From assembly GCA_022448245.1 (NCBI GenBank), contig JAKVCO010000017.1, positions 1 through 64,000 of the forward strand: a stretch of 64,000 bases of DNA. Direction: 5' to 3'. Shown here one piece after another: positions 37,142 to 46,502 of the stretch. The DNA comes from Paracoccaceae bacterium. GTDB lineage: Bacteria; Pseudomonadota; Alphaproteobacteria; Rhodobacterales; Rhodobacteraceae. Below the pieces are notes generated by a model, which saw nothing but the letters and a program-made list of their open reading frames with translations, ran no database searches and was not told where the DNA came from. The translations under genes were made by a program, and so were the position numbers. Within the stretch, counting starts at the first letter, position 1. Each line of letters begins with the position of its first letter.

Positions 37142-38545
37142 ATGGAGACCCGGTTAGTGAAAATTCGTCACGAACGCCCAATGTCTGACCTGTCGTTTCA
37201 GGTTCGCGCGCCTCTGGGCCTTGAGCTCAGCACTGGCGAGCGCCTGACGATATCGGATTGGTCGCTCAAGGGTTTCGACTTCCCCAATAAGAGTGATGTT
37301 CTGCCCAAGGAAGCGGTCCTTTCTATCCCCTTCCAAGGCGTCGACATTCGCTTCCCCATCAAGCTCAAGCGCGATGGCGACACGCGATTTTTGTCCTTTG
37401 ACCGTTTGTCGGGCCGCCAGCGCGAAACGCTCGCCGTCTTTTACCGATCCATCCTTTCTGGCCGCATGGCGTCGACCGAGGACGTCATCACGAGCCTCGA
37501 CACCCCCGTTGACCTCGTCCCCATGGAAGAGACTGAGGAAGAAAAGGCCGTGGGAACGGCGGGGACAGCGCCTCGTTCGCTGCGCGCGGCTTTCTCCGTG
37601 CTCCTGTATCTTTGCATTGGCGCTGTCGTTTTCTGGACGCTGGGCTCTGGCATTTGGGGCAAGCTTGCGACCGTCGACATTCATAACGCGCGGATCGAGG
37701 CGCAGATGCTGGATCACACGACGGCCGACCGTGGCTTCGTGAAGCAGGTACTTGTCGCCGAGGGAGATCGTGTCGAGCGTGGCGATATCCTTGTGCGCCT
37801 GACCGACCCGGGGGGCGAAGCAGCGCTCACCGATGTGCGCAGCCGGATCGACCTGATCGAAAACCGTCTCGCACAGGCAGAGCTAACCGAGAGGCAGCTG
37901 GCCCTGCGTATCGACGCCATTCGGGCGCAGATCGTGGCCGCGCTTCAGCCGACCTTCCCGCAGGTGCGCGCGCTGCTCGACGCGTTTGATGCGCGTCTTG
38001 CGCGGGACTACGCAGACCTTTTCTCCGCCCATGACGTGGCACTTCAGCAGATGGACATGCTCGGGGACGAGCTGCGGCGCCTGCGCCGGGAACGCGGCCG
38101 GCTGCGCGAAGCGGGCGACGCTTTGCACGTGACAGCGCTCGACGATGGATTTGTGACGCATGTCTTTGTTCTGAAGGGCCAGATGGTTGGCCGCGCAGCT
38201 TTGGTTGCGATCGTTGAGGCTGACACTGCGCGCCAAGCCCGCGGTTGGCTCGACCAATCTATGGCCGCCGCGATCTACCCGGGCATGAGTGTCAACGCCG
38301 AGATCGCCAGCGCCACCGGGCCCGAGCGCCTGGTCGGTGTGGTCGACAGCATTGAGGCGGGGATCGACCCAGATATCTCACCCGAATTCGGCATGCTCGT
38401 GCGTGTAAGTTTCCCGAATCTGACGAGCGAAGAAACCCGTGCCCGACTGCCGCATCTTTCGCCGACATCGCTTGAGGCGGAACGTCCCTGGGCGCGCGCT
38501 CAAGCCGACCTTTGGGCGACGCTCAAGGCCAAGGTCGGCCTCTGA
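37142..38545 (+). CDS. alg44: Alg44-like PilZ-HlyD membrane protein (c-di-GMP-responsive polymannuronate co-polymerase)
   Basis: The 467-residue protein has the architecture of Pseudomonas Alg44: a cytoplasmic PilZ domain (about 10-115, with D-W-S-L-K-G matching DxSxxG), one membrane segment (about 145-170, SVLLYLCIGAVVFWTLGSG), then a periplasmic HlyD-like domain with coiled coil (about 225-320) and a lipoyl-like strand pair. The usual RxxxR of PilZ is only approximated by RHER, so c-di-GMP binding needs testing. The start may be GTG 37157, which has GGAGA upstream. It overlaps the synthase gene (TGATG). Confidence 0.8.
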   Translation: METRLVKIRHERPMSDLSFQVRAPLGLELSTGERLTISDWSLKGFDFPNKSDVLPKEAVLSIPFQGVDIRFPIKLKRDGDTRFLSFDRLSGRQRETLAVFYRSILSGRMASTEDVITSLDTPVDLVPMEETEEEKAVGTAGTAPRSLRAAFSVLLYLCIGAVVFWTLGSGIWGKLATVDIHNARIEAQMLDHTTADRGFVKQVLVAEGDRVERGDILVRLTDPGGEAALTDVRSRIDLIENRLAQAELTERQLALRIDAIRAQIVAALQPTFPQVRALLDAFDARLARDYADLFSAHDVALQQMDMLGDELRRLRRERGRLREAGDALHVTALDDGFVTHVFVLKGQMVGRAALVAIVEADTARQARGWLDQSMAAAIYPGMSVNAEIASATGPERLVGVVDSIEAGIDPDISPEFGMLVRVSFPNLTSEETRARLPHLSPTSLEAERPWARAQADLWATLKAKVGL

Positions 38546-40131
38546 TGCAGGCGCCAGAGACAGAGTACGCCTTTGACAAGGATCTCACAACGCGCCTGCG
38601 TGGACTGCGTGCGCCTGTCAAACGAGGCCTCGCGAAGTGGAGCGCCCTGCAGCTCCTTGGCCTTTTCACGATCGCAGGCATCCTATTGTTGCTGCTCACA
38701 AACACGCAAAACCGCTTCTTTCAGCCTGATACGCTCCATGTAACGTTGGTCCTGGGCTCGCTGGGCATCTGGCGCTTTGGCTGGTGGTTCACCCACGCCG
38801 TCCGCGCAGAAAAGTACCGCCGCTTGCGCTGGCCGGGCATGCGCAAGGCCGCCGATGAAGTCTGGCAATCAGGTTGGCGCCCTCGCCGCCTGCACATCCA
38901 GATGACCACGTATTACGAGGAGCCGGCGATCACGAAGCGCGTCATCGGCTCGATCCTTGCCCAGATCCGCCGCGAACGTATCCCGACCACGATTTATATC
39001 GGCACAGGCTCAGCCTATGATGAACTTATCATCCGCTCCTTTGTGGAGACCCACGCCCAAGACATTCCCGACGATCTGGCCGACCTCGTTTTCCTGCGCC
39101 AAAACCAGCCGGGCAAGCGAATGGCCATCGGGATGATCCTGCGCGCCATCAACCGCAACGGCGTCGATAAAGACGACCTCGTGATCTTCATGGATGGTGA
39201 TGCGCTCTACGGCAACGACGTGCTTGAAAAGACGCTGAGCATGTTCGGCGCGGACCCCGAGCTTCAGGCACTGACGACCGATGAAGAGGTCATCTGCTAC
39301 GGGCCCAAGTGGATCGCCAATTGGCTCGACATGCGCTTTGCCCAGCGCCGGCTGGCGATGCAGTCCCACGCGATGTCAGGCAAGGTGCTGACGCTGACTG
39401 GCCGGATGTCGGTCTTCCGCGCTCAGCACATGGTGTCCGAGCGCTTTATCCGCACGATCGAGTCCGATCATCTCGACCACTGGCTCTGGGGGCGTTTCCG
39501 CTTCCTATCGGGCGACGACAAATCCACGTGGTACTACATGCTCACCAAGGGCGCGAAGATGACCTATGTGCCGGACGCCACCGTCTACACGATCGAGGTG
39601 ATCAAGGAGAACGGGCTCGAGCGGATGGTCCAGAACTTCCGCCGCTGGTCGGGCAACATGCTGCGCAACGGCTCCCGCGCCATCGCGCTAGGTCCGCGCC
39701 AGGTAAAGCCCTTCATCTGGTGGTGCGTCGTCGATCAGCGGATCGCGATGTGGACGATGATGGTCTCCCCCACTCTGGCGATTTTGGCTGCGATGGTGGA
39801 CCCGCTCTACCTCTGGTCCTGCCTGATCTGGGTCCTCTTCAGCCGCCTGGTGCTGTGCATCGTCCTCTACTCCTACAGCCGCCGCATAGACCTGAGCTGG
39901 CCGTTCATTCTCTACCTCAACCAGGTGATCAACGCGTCGGTGAAGATCTTCATGATCTTTCACCTCTCGAAGCAAAAATGGTCGAACCGCGGCAACCAAA
40001 GCTCGGGCGGTGGTGAGGGCTGGTTTGCCCGGCTCCAGAACTTCACAGCCAAAGCGCAGCTCGTCGTGGCCGTGGCCACATTTGTCACCCTGCTCGCCAT
40101 CTATATCGGCGCCCTGCCGGCACCGATCTGA
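38545..40131 (+). CDS. alg8: Alg8-like family 2 glycosyltransferase (mannuronan synthase type)
   Basis: The 528-residue membrane glycosyltransferase has two N-terminal membrane segments (about 32-52 and 60-80) and a cytosolic GT2 domain with DLVIFMDGDALYG (metal DxD-like), TTDEEVICYG, IESDHLDHWLWGRFRF (catalytic Asp region) and QNFRRWSGNMLRNG (QxxRW-like). Three more membrane segments follow. It would polymerise GDP-mannuronate and export the chain with the Alg44-like partner encoded immediately upstream. ATG 38545 sits in the alg44 stop; the longer frame is rejected. Confidence 0.84.
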   Translation: MQAPETEYAFDKDLTTRLRGLRAPVKRGLAKWSALQLLGLFTIAGILLLLLTNTQNRFFQPDTLHVTLVLGSLGIWRFGWWFTHAVRAEKYRRLRWPGMRKAADEVWQSGWRPRRLHIQMTTYYEEPAITKRVIGSILAQIRRERIPTTIYIGTGSAYDELIIRSFVETHAQDIPDDLADLVFLRQNQPGKRMAIGMILRAINRNGVDKDDLVIFMDGDALYGNDVLEKTLSMFGADPELQALTTDEEVICYGPKWIANWLDMRFAQRRLAMQSHAMSGKVLTLTGRMSVFRAQHMVSERFIRTIESDHLDHWLWGRFRFLSGDDKSTWYYMLTKGAKMTYVPDATVYTIEVIKENGLERMVQNFRRWSGNMLRNGSRAIALGPRQVKPFIWWCVVDQRIAMWTMMVSPTLAILAAMVDPLYLWSCLIWVLFSRLVLCIVLYSYSRRIDLSWPFILYLNQVINASVKIFMIFHLSKQKWSNRGNQSSGGGEGWFARLQNFTAKAQLVVAVATFVTLLAIYIGALPAPI

Positions 40132-40260
40132 TGACTAGATCGCACCTATCCTTTTGGACATCGCGCGAGGCTTTTGCGCATCAATCCTGTCCTCCCGCTC
40201 AGAAGATCGAGCGTTTTGGGCCCGCTAAGAAGTCTCAAGATAAGTAGTGGAGACAACGAC
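40132..40260 (+). promoter_or_regulatory. Gap before algA with a CTATCCTTT element
   Basis: These 129 bp separate alg8 from algA. ACCTATCCTTTTGGA at 40144-40158 resembles the elements before alg44, algD and the FIST gene. GGAGA at 40249-40253 is the ribosome binding site of algA. Confidence 0.4.
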
Positions 40261-41697
40261 ATGATTACCCCAGTTATCCTCGCAGGAGGTTCCGGCACGC
40301 GCCTTTGGCCCGCTTCCCGGCAGAGCTTCCCCAAGCAGTTCACTGACATGGTGGGTGATGAGAGCCTCTTCCAAGCCACACTGCGCCGTCTGTCCGGCGA
40401 AGGGTTCACTGCACCAACCGTGGTGACGGGCGGTGAATACCGCTTCATCACGGCTGAGCAGATCGATCAGGCGGGCATCAAAGGTGCCACCATCCTGCTA
40501 GAGCCCATGGGCCGCAACACGGCACCGGCCATCCTCGCCGCCGCCCTGCACCACGAAGCAAACCCTGATGCGATCATGCTGGTCGCACCGAGCGATCACC
40601 AGATCAACGACACCGCCGCCTTTGCAGGCGCCCTCGAAGCTGGAGCCGTTGCCGCCGCCCGCGGCGAGATCGTCACCTTCGGCATCACCCCTACTTCTTC
40701 CGAGACGGGCTATGGCTATCTCGAGCTAACATCCGAGCCCGAGCTTGCCACGCCACAGCACCTCAAGTCCTTCGTTGAAAAACCGGCGGAGGAAATGGCG
40801 GAAGCGCTGGTCAAAGGGGGCAAGCACCTCTGGAACGCCGGAATCTTCATGTTCCGCGTTGGCACCATCATCGAGGCCTTTGAGGCCCTCGTACCCAAGA
40901 TGATGATGCCCTGCCGGGCGGCTGTTGCCACCGGCGCAGAGGATCTTTGCTTCTTCCGCCTGGGCGCCGATGCCTACGCTCGCTGCGAAAACATCTCGAT
41001 CGACTACAGCATCATGGAAGCCGCAGATGCGCTGACCGTCATACCGGTGAGCTGCGGCTGGTCAGACCTCGGCTCCTGGCGCGCGGTACACGGCGCAGGA
41101 GAGCGCGACGAAAACGGCAACGCGTTGAGCGGTACAGCCACTCAGATCGATTGCAAGGACACGCTTCTGCGATCGGATCGTGAAGACACCCGTATCGTGG
41201 GCCTCGGCCTTGAGAACATCGCAGCCATCGCCACCGGCGACGCGATCCTCGTGGCCAACATGGACGACAGCGAGCGAGTCAAAGATGTCGTCGCCGAGCT
41301 CAAGATCCAAAACGCGCCGCAGGCCACGGGCTTCCAGCAGTGCCACCGTCCCTGGGGCCACTACGAGACCCTGTCGCTGGGAGAGCGGTTCCAGGTGAAG
41401 CGCATCATGGTCAAGCCCGGCGGGCGCCTGTCGCTGCAATCCCACCTCCACCGCTCCGAGCACTGGGTTGTGGTTGCCGGGACCGCGACTGTGACCGTCG
41501 ACGAAGACGTGCGCATGCTCGCAGAAAACCAATCCGTCTACATCCCGCTCGGCGCCGTTCACCGGCTCGAGAACAACGGGAAAGTGCCGCTCACGCTGAT
41601 CGAAGTTCAGAGCGGCCCGTATCTCGGGGAAGATGACATCATCCGCTACGAAGATGTCTACGCCCGAGCCCCCGAAGGTGCATTTGAGGCGGCATAA
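40261..41697 (+). CDS. algA: Mannose-1-phosphate guanylyltransferase / mannose-6-phosphate isomerase
   Basis: This 478-residue bifunctional type II enzyme has an N-terminal nucleotidyltransferase with VILAGGSGTRLWPASRQSFP and the substrate motif KSFVEKP, and a C-terminal cupin PMI domain with RPWGHYETL, GGRLSLQSHLHRSEHW (metal His residues) and GAVHRLEN. It produces GDP-mannose for AlgD. ATG 40261 has GGAGA 7 bases upstream; the upstream frame extension is rejected. It is followed by a strong terminator, so it ends the alg44-alg8-algA unit. Confidence 0.92.
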   Translation: MITPVILAGGSGTRLWPASRQSFPKQFTDMVGDESLFQATLRRLSGEGFTAPTVVTGGEYRFITAEQIDQAGIKGATILLEPMGRNTAPAILAAALHHEANPDAIMLVAPSDHQINDTAAFAGALEAGAVAAARGEIVTFGITPTSSETGYGYLELTSEPELATPQHLKSFVEKPAEEMAEALVKGGKHLWNAGIFMFRVGTIIEAFEALVPKMMMPCRAAVATGAEDLCFFRLGADAYARCENISIDYSIMEAADALTVIPVSCGWSDLGSWRAVHGAGERDENGNALSGTATQIDCKDTLLRSDREDTRIVGLGLENIAAIATGDAILVANMDDSERVKDVVAELKIQNAPQATGFQQCHRPWGHYETLSLGERFQVKRIMVKPGGRLSLQSHLHRSEHWVVVAGTATVTVDEDVRMLAENQSVYIPLGAVHRLENNGKVPLTLIEVQSGPYLGEDDIIRYEDVYARAPEGAFEAA

Positions 41698-41730
41698 GTC
41701 TCCACTCACGGCCACTCCAATGCACTTTTG

Positions 41731-41762
41731 AGACCCCGCGCTTTAACGCGGGGTCTTTTTCT
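41731..41762 (+). terminator. Rho-independent terminator after algA
   Basis: AGACCCCGCG (41731-41740), loop CTTTAA, CGCGGGGTCT (41747-41756), then TTTTCTTT. This is a 10-bp perfect GC-rich stem with a T-run, 34 bp after the algA stop. Confidence 0.92.
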
Positions 41763-41787
41763 TTACCGCGTACAAGAAAGTGCACAC

Positions 41788-41909
41788 GACTATCCTTTCG
41801 AATGGCAGGAATCTCGAACGCGCCAATTCTTAGCCTTCCGCGCAATATAATACGTAATTTCATCAAGTTAGACAGTCCTTAACGAAATTGAACACTCTGC
41901 TTTAAGGAC
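41788..41909 (+). promoter_or_regulatory. algD promoter region and 5' leader hairpin
   Basis: CGACTATCCTTTCGA lies at 41788-41802, a TATAAT -10-like hexamer at 41846-41851, and a leader inverted repeat GTCCTTAA (41875-41882) / TTAAGGAC (41902-41909) with a 19-nt loop. The 3' arm contains AAGGA, the ribosome binding site of algD (start 41917), so the hairpin would hide it. The promoter is inferred. The hairpin is directly visible. Confidence 0.55.
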
Positions 41910-41916
41910 CGTAACT

Positions 41917-43323
41917 ATGCTTGATCTGAGCCCCTTGAACCTCGCAGCTGCGCTGCCGGTTGAGCTGATTGACGTTACCGAAAAACCCGCCATTTCCATC
42001 GTCGGACTGGGCTATGTGGGCGCCGTTTCCACCGCCTGCCTGGCAAGCCTTGGCCACCGCGTTGTGGGGGTCGATATCGATCAGGAAAAGATCGCCGACA
42101 TTGCTGCTGGCCGCTCCCCCATCCATGAAAAGCACCTCGGTCGCCTTCTGTCCGAGGGTGTCGAGGCTGAGCTGGTGACTGCAACTGACGACCTCGCCTT
42201 TGCCGTCCGCGACACAGACGTCACCTTCGTCTCCGTGGGAACCCCGACGGCGGCCGACGGCGGCTGCGATTACCGCTTCATTGAAGCTGCGGCACGTTCC
42301 ATGGCTGTGGGCCTCGCGCAAAAAGAGAGCTTCCATGTCTTCGTCATGCGCTGCTCCATCCCGCCGGGCACGACCATGCGCGTCATGACGCCGATCCTCG
42401 AGAAGATGAGCGGCAAGAAACTGGGCGCCGATTTCGGCGTGGCCTTTAACCCCGAATTCCTGCGCGAAGGCGTGGCCGTGGAGGACTTCTACGCCCCACC
42501 CAAGACCGTCATTGGCGCCACATGCGCCCGTACTGGCAACATCCTGCGTCAGATCTACACGCCTGTGGATGAAGCGCCGATCATCACCTCCATCGAGACT
42601 GCCGAAATGGTCAAGTATGTCGACAACGTCTGGCATGCCACGAAGGTGACTTTTGCCAATGAAGTTGGCCGCCTCGCCAAAAGCCAAGGCGTCGACAGCC
42701 ACGAAGTGATGGAAGTGTTCTGCCAGGATCAGAAACTGAACCTGTCGCCCTACTACTTGAAGCCCGGCTTCGCCTATGGCGGCTCCTGCCTGCCCAAAGA
42801 AGTCCGCGCCGTGGCGCACATCGCTCAAGGCGCAGGTGTCTCGCTGCCGATGATCGAGAATCTCAACACATCGAACCGCGAGCAGATCGATCAGGCCGTG
42901 AAGCTCGTCAAAGAAAGTGGCGCCCGCCGCGTGGCCGTCCTTGGCCTCGCATTCAAGCCCGGGACCGACGATCTGCGCGAAAGCCCCACCCTTGAGTTGA
43001 TCGCTGCCCTGCGCGGCGAAGGTATCGAGGTAAGCGCCCACGACCCGGCCGTGACCCGCGAGACCAACATCGAAGGCCAGCTTGGCTATGTGAAGCACGG
43101 CGCACCAGGCCTCGCAGCCCTCGCCGAAGAGCTCGGTGAGCTGATCGCTGACGATGTGGAAAGTGCAACACGCAGGGCGCAGGCCGTCATCGTCAGCCAG
43201 AAGAACGACGCCTACACGCTCGCCGCGGGCATGGCTCTCGAAAAGGGCAAGCCGGTGATCGACGTGGTCCGCACCTTCAAAAAGATCCCCGCCTCCGCCG
43301 ATTACCACGGCATCGGCTGGTGA
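41917..43323 (+). CDS. algD: GDP-mannose 6-dehydrogenase
   Basis: The 468-residue UDP-glucose/GDP-mannose dehydrogenase family enzyme starts with an unusual 25-residue N-terminal extension before the Rossmann strand ISIVGLGYVGAVSTACLASLG. The catalytic cysteine is in AYGGSCLPKEVRAV, with FNPEFLREG and GLAFKPGTDDLRESP further along. It oxidises GDP-mannose to GDP-mannuronate, the committed step for alginate-type polymers. GDP-mannose is favoured over UDP-glucose as substrate because of similarity to AlgD and the alg8/alg44/algA neighbours. It has its own promoter region after the algA terminator. Confidence 0.87.
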   Translation: MLDLSPLNLAAALPVELIDVTEKPAISIVGLGYVGAVSTACLASLGHRVVGVDIDQEKIADIAAGRSPIHEKHLGRLLSEGVEAELVTATDDLAFAVRDTDVTFVSVGTPTAADGGCDYRFIEAAARSMAVGLAQKESFHVFVMRCSIPPGTTMRVMTPILEKMSGKKLGADFGVAFNPEFLREGVAVEDFYAPPKTVIGATCARTGNILRQIYTPVDEAPIITSIETAEMVKYVDNVWHATKVTFANEVGRLAKSQGVDSHEVMEVFCQDQKLNLSPYYLKPGFAYGGSCLPKEVRAVAHIAQGAGVSLPMIENLNTSNREQIDQAVKLVKESGARRVAVLGLAFKPGTDDLRESPTLELIAALRGEGIEVSAHDPAVTRETNIEGQLGYVKHGAPGLAALAEELGELIADDVESATRRAQAVIVSQKNDAYTLAAGMALEKGKPVIDVVRTFKKIPASADYHGIGW

Positions 43324-43348
43324 ACTGAACGTAACGAGGAGCTAGATT

Positions 43349-45802
43349 ATGAACACCATTACCGGAACCGATCTCAGTGAAGAGATCAACGGCGATGGCG
43401 GCAATGACGTCATCGTCGGTCTGGGCGGCGACGACCAGATCAGCGGCGCCGCAGGCGAAGATGTTCTCGTCGGCGACTACGACGACAACCTCCTCTCCGG
43501 CACCGAGGGCGCTATCACCTTCTCCGGCTACGCCGACACAAGTTTCTGGGATGTCACCGACCTCCCCGGCGGGCATTCTCAGATGTCACAGACCGTGGAT
43601 ACCGCAGACGGCGCTGAGTACCAGCTGACCTTCGAGGTCGCCGCCAACATTGGAGCGGGCGTTGCCCAAGGCGGCGTCGAGGTGCTCTGGAACGGCACCT
43701 CAATCGGGCGCTATGACGCTGAAGGTGGTCTCTTTGAGCCAATCACGGTGAGCTTCTTCGGCACTGGCGAGCCGGGCACATTGACCTTCCAGTCCGTTGA
43801 TCCCGAAGGCGCATCTGCCATCGACACGAGCGGCCCGATTTTCTCCTACGACAAGGTCATGGAAGTTGGCGGACAGCAAGTTACAGTTGCCGGGTTCGCC
43901 GAAGGTCAGCCAAACCTCTATCAGGTGCTCAACGGCACGCTCGTTGTCTTTGACCTCGAAACGCAGAGTTACACCCAAGCCGGCGCTGACGCGACGGTTG
44001 TCGTGAACGCCATCGGCTTTAACGCCGAAGACGACATGATCTATGGCATCGCCGTGCGCAATGGCGTGGATGCCTTGGGCAACCCGGTGAACCAACGTGA
44101 CCTCGTTATGATCGACGCCAATGGTCTTAGCTACGGGATGGGCCCGACCCCGTACCGTTCCTGGACCGGTGACTTCGACGACCAAGGGAACCTCTGGGCT
44201 TTCGAGGCGGACATGGATTACTTCATGCGCATCGACGTTTCTGAAACCGATGAAAACGGCCACCCTGTCGTCGAACGTTTCAACATCCCGGACGAGCTGG
44301 TCACGGCGCGCGTTTGGGACGTGGCCTATGACGCGGCCACGCAAACTTTTAGCGGCGTTGTGCGCCCGAGCTATGAAGGCGGCGACGGCATCCTCATGAT
44401 CGTGGACGTCTCCGGCAGCGAACCTCAGTTCGAGCTGATCCCTGTGACCTCCACGATCATCGACGGTGAAGTCCTCGATGGCTTGCCCGCAATGACCTTC
44501 GGCGCGGCGATCATTGACACCAACGGCACGCTCTATGTCGGCGGCAACAGCGGCGACCATGACATGGACAACTCGACCGGCTCGTCGGGCGGCTTCTACC
44601 GCGTAGATACCGACCCTGAAACTGGTGAGGCCCAGCTTGTGCTGGTGGCTGACGCGCCGCGCTCGTCATCCAACGACGGCGCCGCAGACCCACGCTCCCT
44701 CGATCCTTTCGCGCCCATTGATGTGGAATCCAGCATCCTCATCCAAGGCATTGAAATGGTGCAGGATCCTTCCAGCGCTACGAGCTTCAACGACACGATC
44801 GATGGAAACGGCGGGTCGGATACGATCGAAGGCAACTTGGGCGATGACCTCCTCATCGGCAGCTCGCTGGGCGACGAAATCCGCGGCGGGGTGGGTGACG
44901 ACTACATCACCGGCGGCGCGGCACCAGGATCACTGCCTACCGGCATCATCTCAATCTATGACGAAGACGGGCTGCGCTATGACCAGTTCGGCAACCTCCT
45001 GCCCGAGGATGATGACGTCCTTTACGGCGGCCAGGGCAATGACGCCATGCATGGCTCGGCCGGGCACGACTGGCTGGCTGGCGGCATTGGGGGTGACCTC
45101 CTCAACGGCGGCTCAGGATCCGACACTCTTGCCGGTGGCGACGGTGACGACGAGCTGAACGGCGGCGGTCAAAGTGATGTGCTGAACGGCGGCGTGGGCA
45201 ACGACTCCATGCACGGCGGTTCTGGTGGCGACACCATGGAAGGTGGTCTTGGCGACGACACCCTCAAAGGCGCGTCCGACAACGACTTCCTCGATGGCGG
45301 CGATGGCAATGACAGCCTGCGCGGCGACCAAGGTGACGACACGCTGGAAGGCGGCGTTGGCAACGACAAGCTCAACGGCGGCTCTGGCAACGACGAGCTG
45401 AGCGGCGGCGATGGTCGTGACAACCTCAATGGCAGCTCGGGCGACGACATCCTCTCCGGTGGGGCTGACAATGACAGCATCTACCTAGGCGCTGGCACCG
45501 ACATCGCCACCGGCGGCCTTGGCAGCGACCGTTTCGTCTTCCGCAGCGAGGACCTCGACGGCAGCACCGATCGCATCACCGACTTCCGACGCGATGGGAA
45601 CGAGAACGACCGCATCGACCTCACACAGCTCGATGTGCTAGGCGACGCGACCGTCGAAGAGTGGTTGGCTGCGAATGTCACGCTTAACTCTAACGGGTCG
45701 GTCACGGTCGATCTGGGCGGGGCTGCGCTGCTCTTTGACAGCCGCAACGATGGCAACGGCCAGTCCTACTACGACGAGATCTGCGACGGATTCATGTTCT
45801 GA
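43349..45802 (+). CDS. Large secreted RTX calcium-binding protein with a central propeller-like region
   Basis: The 817-residue acidic protein has no signal peptide, as for type I secretion. A short RTX block (about 5-55, GDGGNDVIVGLGGDD) is followed by a jelly-roll-like region (about 55-160) and a middle region (about 180-470) rich in Asp/Asn with repeats like a beta-propeller. At about 490-735 there is an array of GGxGxDxLxGG nonapeptides, then a C-terminal domain (LGSDRFVFRSEDLDG, ITDFRRDGNENDRIDL) like the secretion signal region of serralysins and AlgE R-modules. No catalytic domain is recognised. Co-location after algD suggests a matrix protein or polymer-modifying role. Confidence 0.78.
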   Translation: MNTITGTDLSEEINGDGGNDVIVGLGGDDQISGAAGEDVLVGDYDDNLLSGTEGAITFSGYADTSFWDVTDLPGGHSQMSQTVDTADGAEYQLTFEVAANIGAGVAQGGVEVLWNGTSIGRYDAEGGLFEPITVSFFGTGEPGTLTFQSVDPEGASAIDTSGPIFSYDKVMEVGGQQVTVAGFAEGQPNLYQVLNGTLVVFDLETQSYTQAGADATVVVNAIGFNAEDDMIYGIAVRNGVDALGNPVNQRDLVMIDANGLSYGMGPTPYRSWTGDFDDQGNLWAFEADMDYFMRIDVSETDENGHPVVERFNIPDELVTARVWDVAYDAATQTFSGVVRPSYEGGDGILMIVDVSGSEPQFELIPVTSTIIDGEVLDGLPAMTFGAAIIDTNGTLYVGGNSGDHDMDNSTGSSGGFYRVDTDPETGEAQLVLVADAPRSSSNDGAADPRSLDPFAPIDVESSILIQGIEMVQDPSSATSFNDTIDGNGGSDTIEGNLGDDLLIGSSLGDEIRGGVGDDYITGGAAPGSLPTGIISIYDEDGLRYDQFGNLLPEDDDVLYGGQGNDAMHGSAGHDWLAGGIGGDLLNGGSGSDTLAGGDGDDELNGGGQSDVLNGGVGNDSMHGGSGGDTMEGGLGDDTLKGASDNDFLDGGDGNDSLRGDQGDDTLEGGVGNDKLNGGSGNDELSGGDGRDNLNGSSGDDILSGGADNDSIYLGAGTDIATGGLGSDRFVFRSEDLDGSTDRITDFRRDGNENDRIDLTQLDVLGDATVEEWLAANVTLNSNGSVTVDLGGAALLFDSRNDGNGQSYYDEICDGFMF

Positions 45803-45867
45803 GCCCCCGCAGTATTGGGGGAGCAGCGTAACGAGTGAATGCGTATGGTTACGCGCAGCAAGCAGGG

Positions 45868-45898
45868 GAGGCGGGTTTCAGAAGAGGCCCGCCTCTTT
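45868..45898 (+). terminator. Possible terminator after the RTX gene
   Basis: GAGGCGGG (45868-45875) and CCCGCCTC (45888-45895) form an 8-bp stem followed by TTT. It overlaps the 3' end of the convergent regulator gene. The T-run is short, so strength is uncertain. Confidence 0.45.
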
Positions 45899-46492
45899 GC
45901 CGATCATGGCTGCATGCGTGCGGTTCTTGGCATCAAGCTTGCGGCACAGCGTTTTGACGTGAAGCTTGATCGTCACTTCCTGTAGATCGAGCTCGCGCGC
46001 GAGTTCCTTGTTGGACAAACCACGGCAAAGCCCGCCGAGCACCTGTTGCTCCCGCTCCGTCAAAAGCTTGGTGAGCGGTGTCTCCGGGCTTTCTTCCTCT
46101 GCGTTCAGGAAGTCGAGCGGCACATAGGTTTCCCCCATGGCCATGAAGCGCACAGCATTCACCAGTGATTTTGCGGCCATGGTCTTTGGCAGAAAACCGA
46201 TGGCACCTTTGTCGATTGCTTCCTGGGCCACAGCCTTGGTCGCAGTACCTGACATGAGCGCCACGGGCCTACCAAACGAGGCCTCGATCGCTTTCTCGAG
46301 GCCTGCAATGCCATCCATGCCGGGCATGGAGTAGTCAAGTAGCACGAGCTCGTAGGCCGTGTCGTTGCCGATCTTCTCGAGGGCGGCTTCTAGCGAGCCG
46401 CAGGTTTCCACCTCGAACTCTCCTTGCGCACTTAGAAATGCGCCCAGGGTTTCGAGAACAAGGTCGTGGTCATCAGCAAGTAACAGTCTCAT
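45878..46492 (-). CDS. LuxR-type (NarL/FixJ) response regulator
   Basis: The 204-residue protein has a canonical receiver (LLLADDHDLVLETLG, acceptor Asp53 in VLLDYSMPG, SGTAT and LPKTM for the Thr/Lys switch) and a C-terminal LuxR HTH (LLTEREQQVLGGLCRGLSNK). It starts 10 bp after the hybrid kinase gene, so it is the output of the FIST-kinase-regulator operon. It faces the exopolysaccharide/RTX genes convergently and is a good candidate for their transcriptional control. Confidence 0.88.
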   Translation of the reverse strand: MRLLLADDHDLVLETLGAFLSAQGEFEVETCGSLEAALEKIGNDTAYELVLLDYSMPGMDGIAGLEKAIEASFGRPVALMSGTATKAVAQEAIDKGAIGFLPKTMAAKSLVNAVRFMAMGETYVPLDFLNAEEESPETPLTKLLTEREQQVLGGLCRGLSNKELARELDLQEVTIKLHVKTLCRKLDAKNRTHAAMIGKEAGLF

Positions 46493-46502
46493 ATCGTGAA
46501 GC

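Noticed and set aside
41902-43308. Minus-strand open frame of about 468 codons
   Set aside because: It mirrors algD almost exactly. AlgD has all catalytic motifs, the antisense frame has none.
45100-45480. Short direct repeats in DNA that look like a tandem-repeat array
   Set aside because: They encode the GGxGxDxLxGG nonapeptides of the RTX protein; the repeat is a protein feature.
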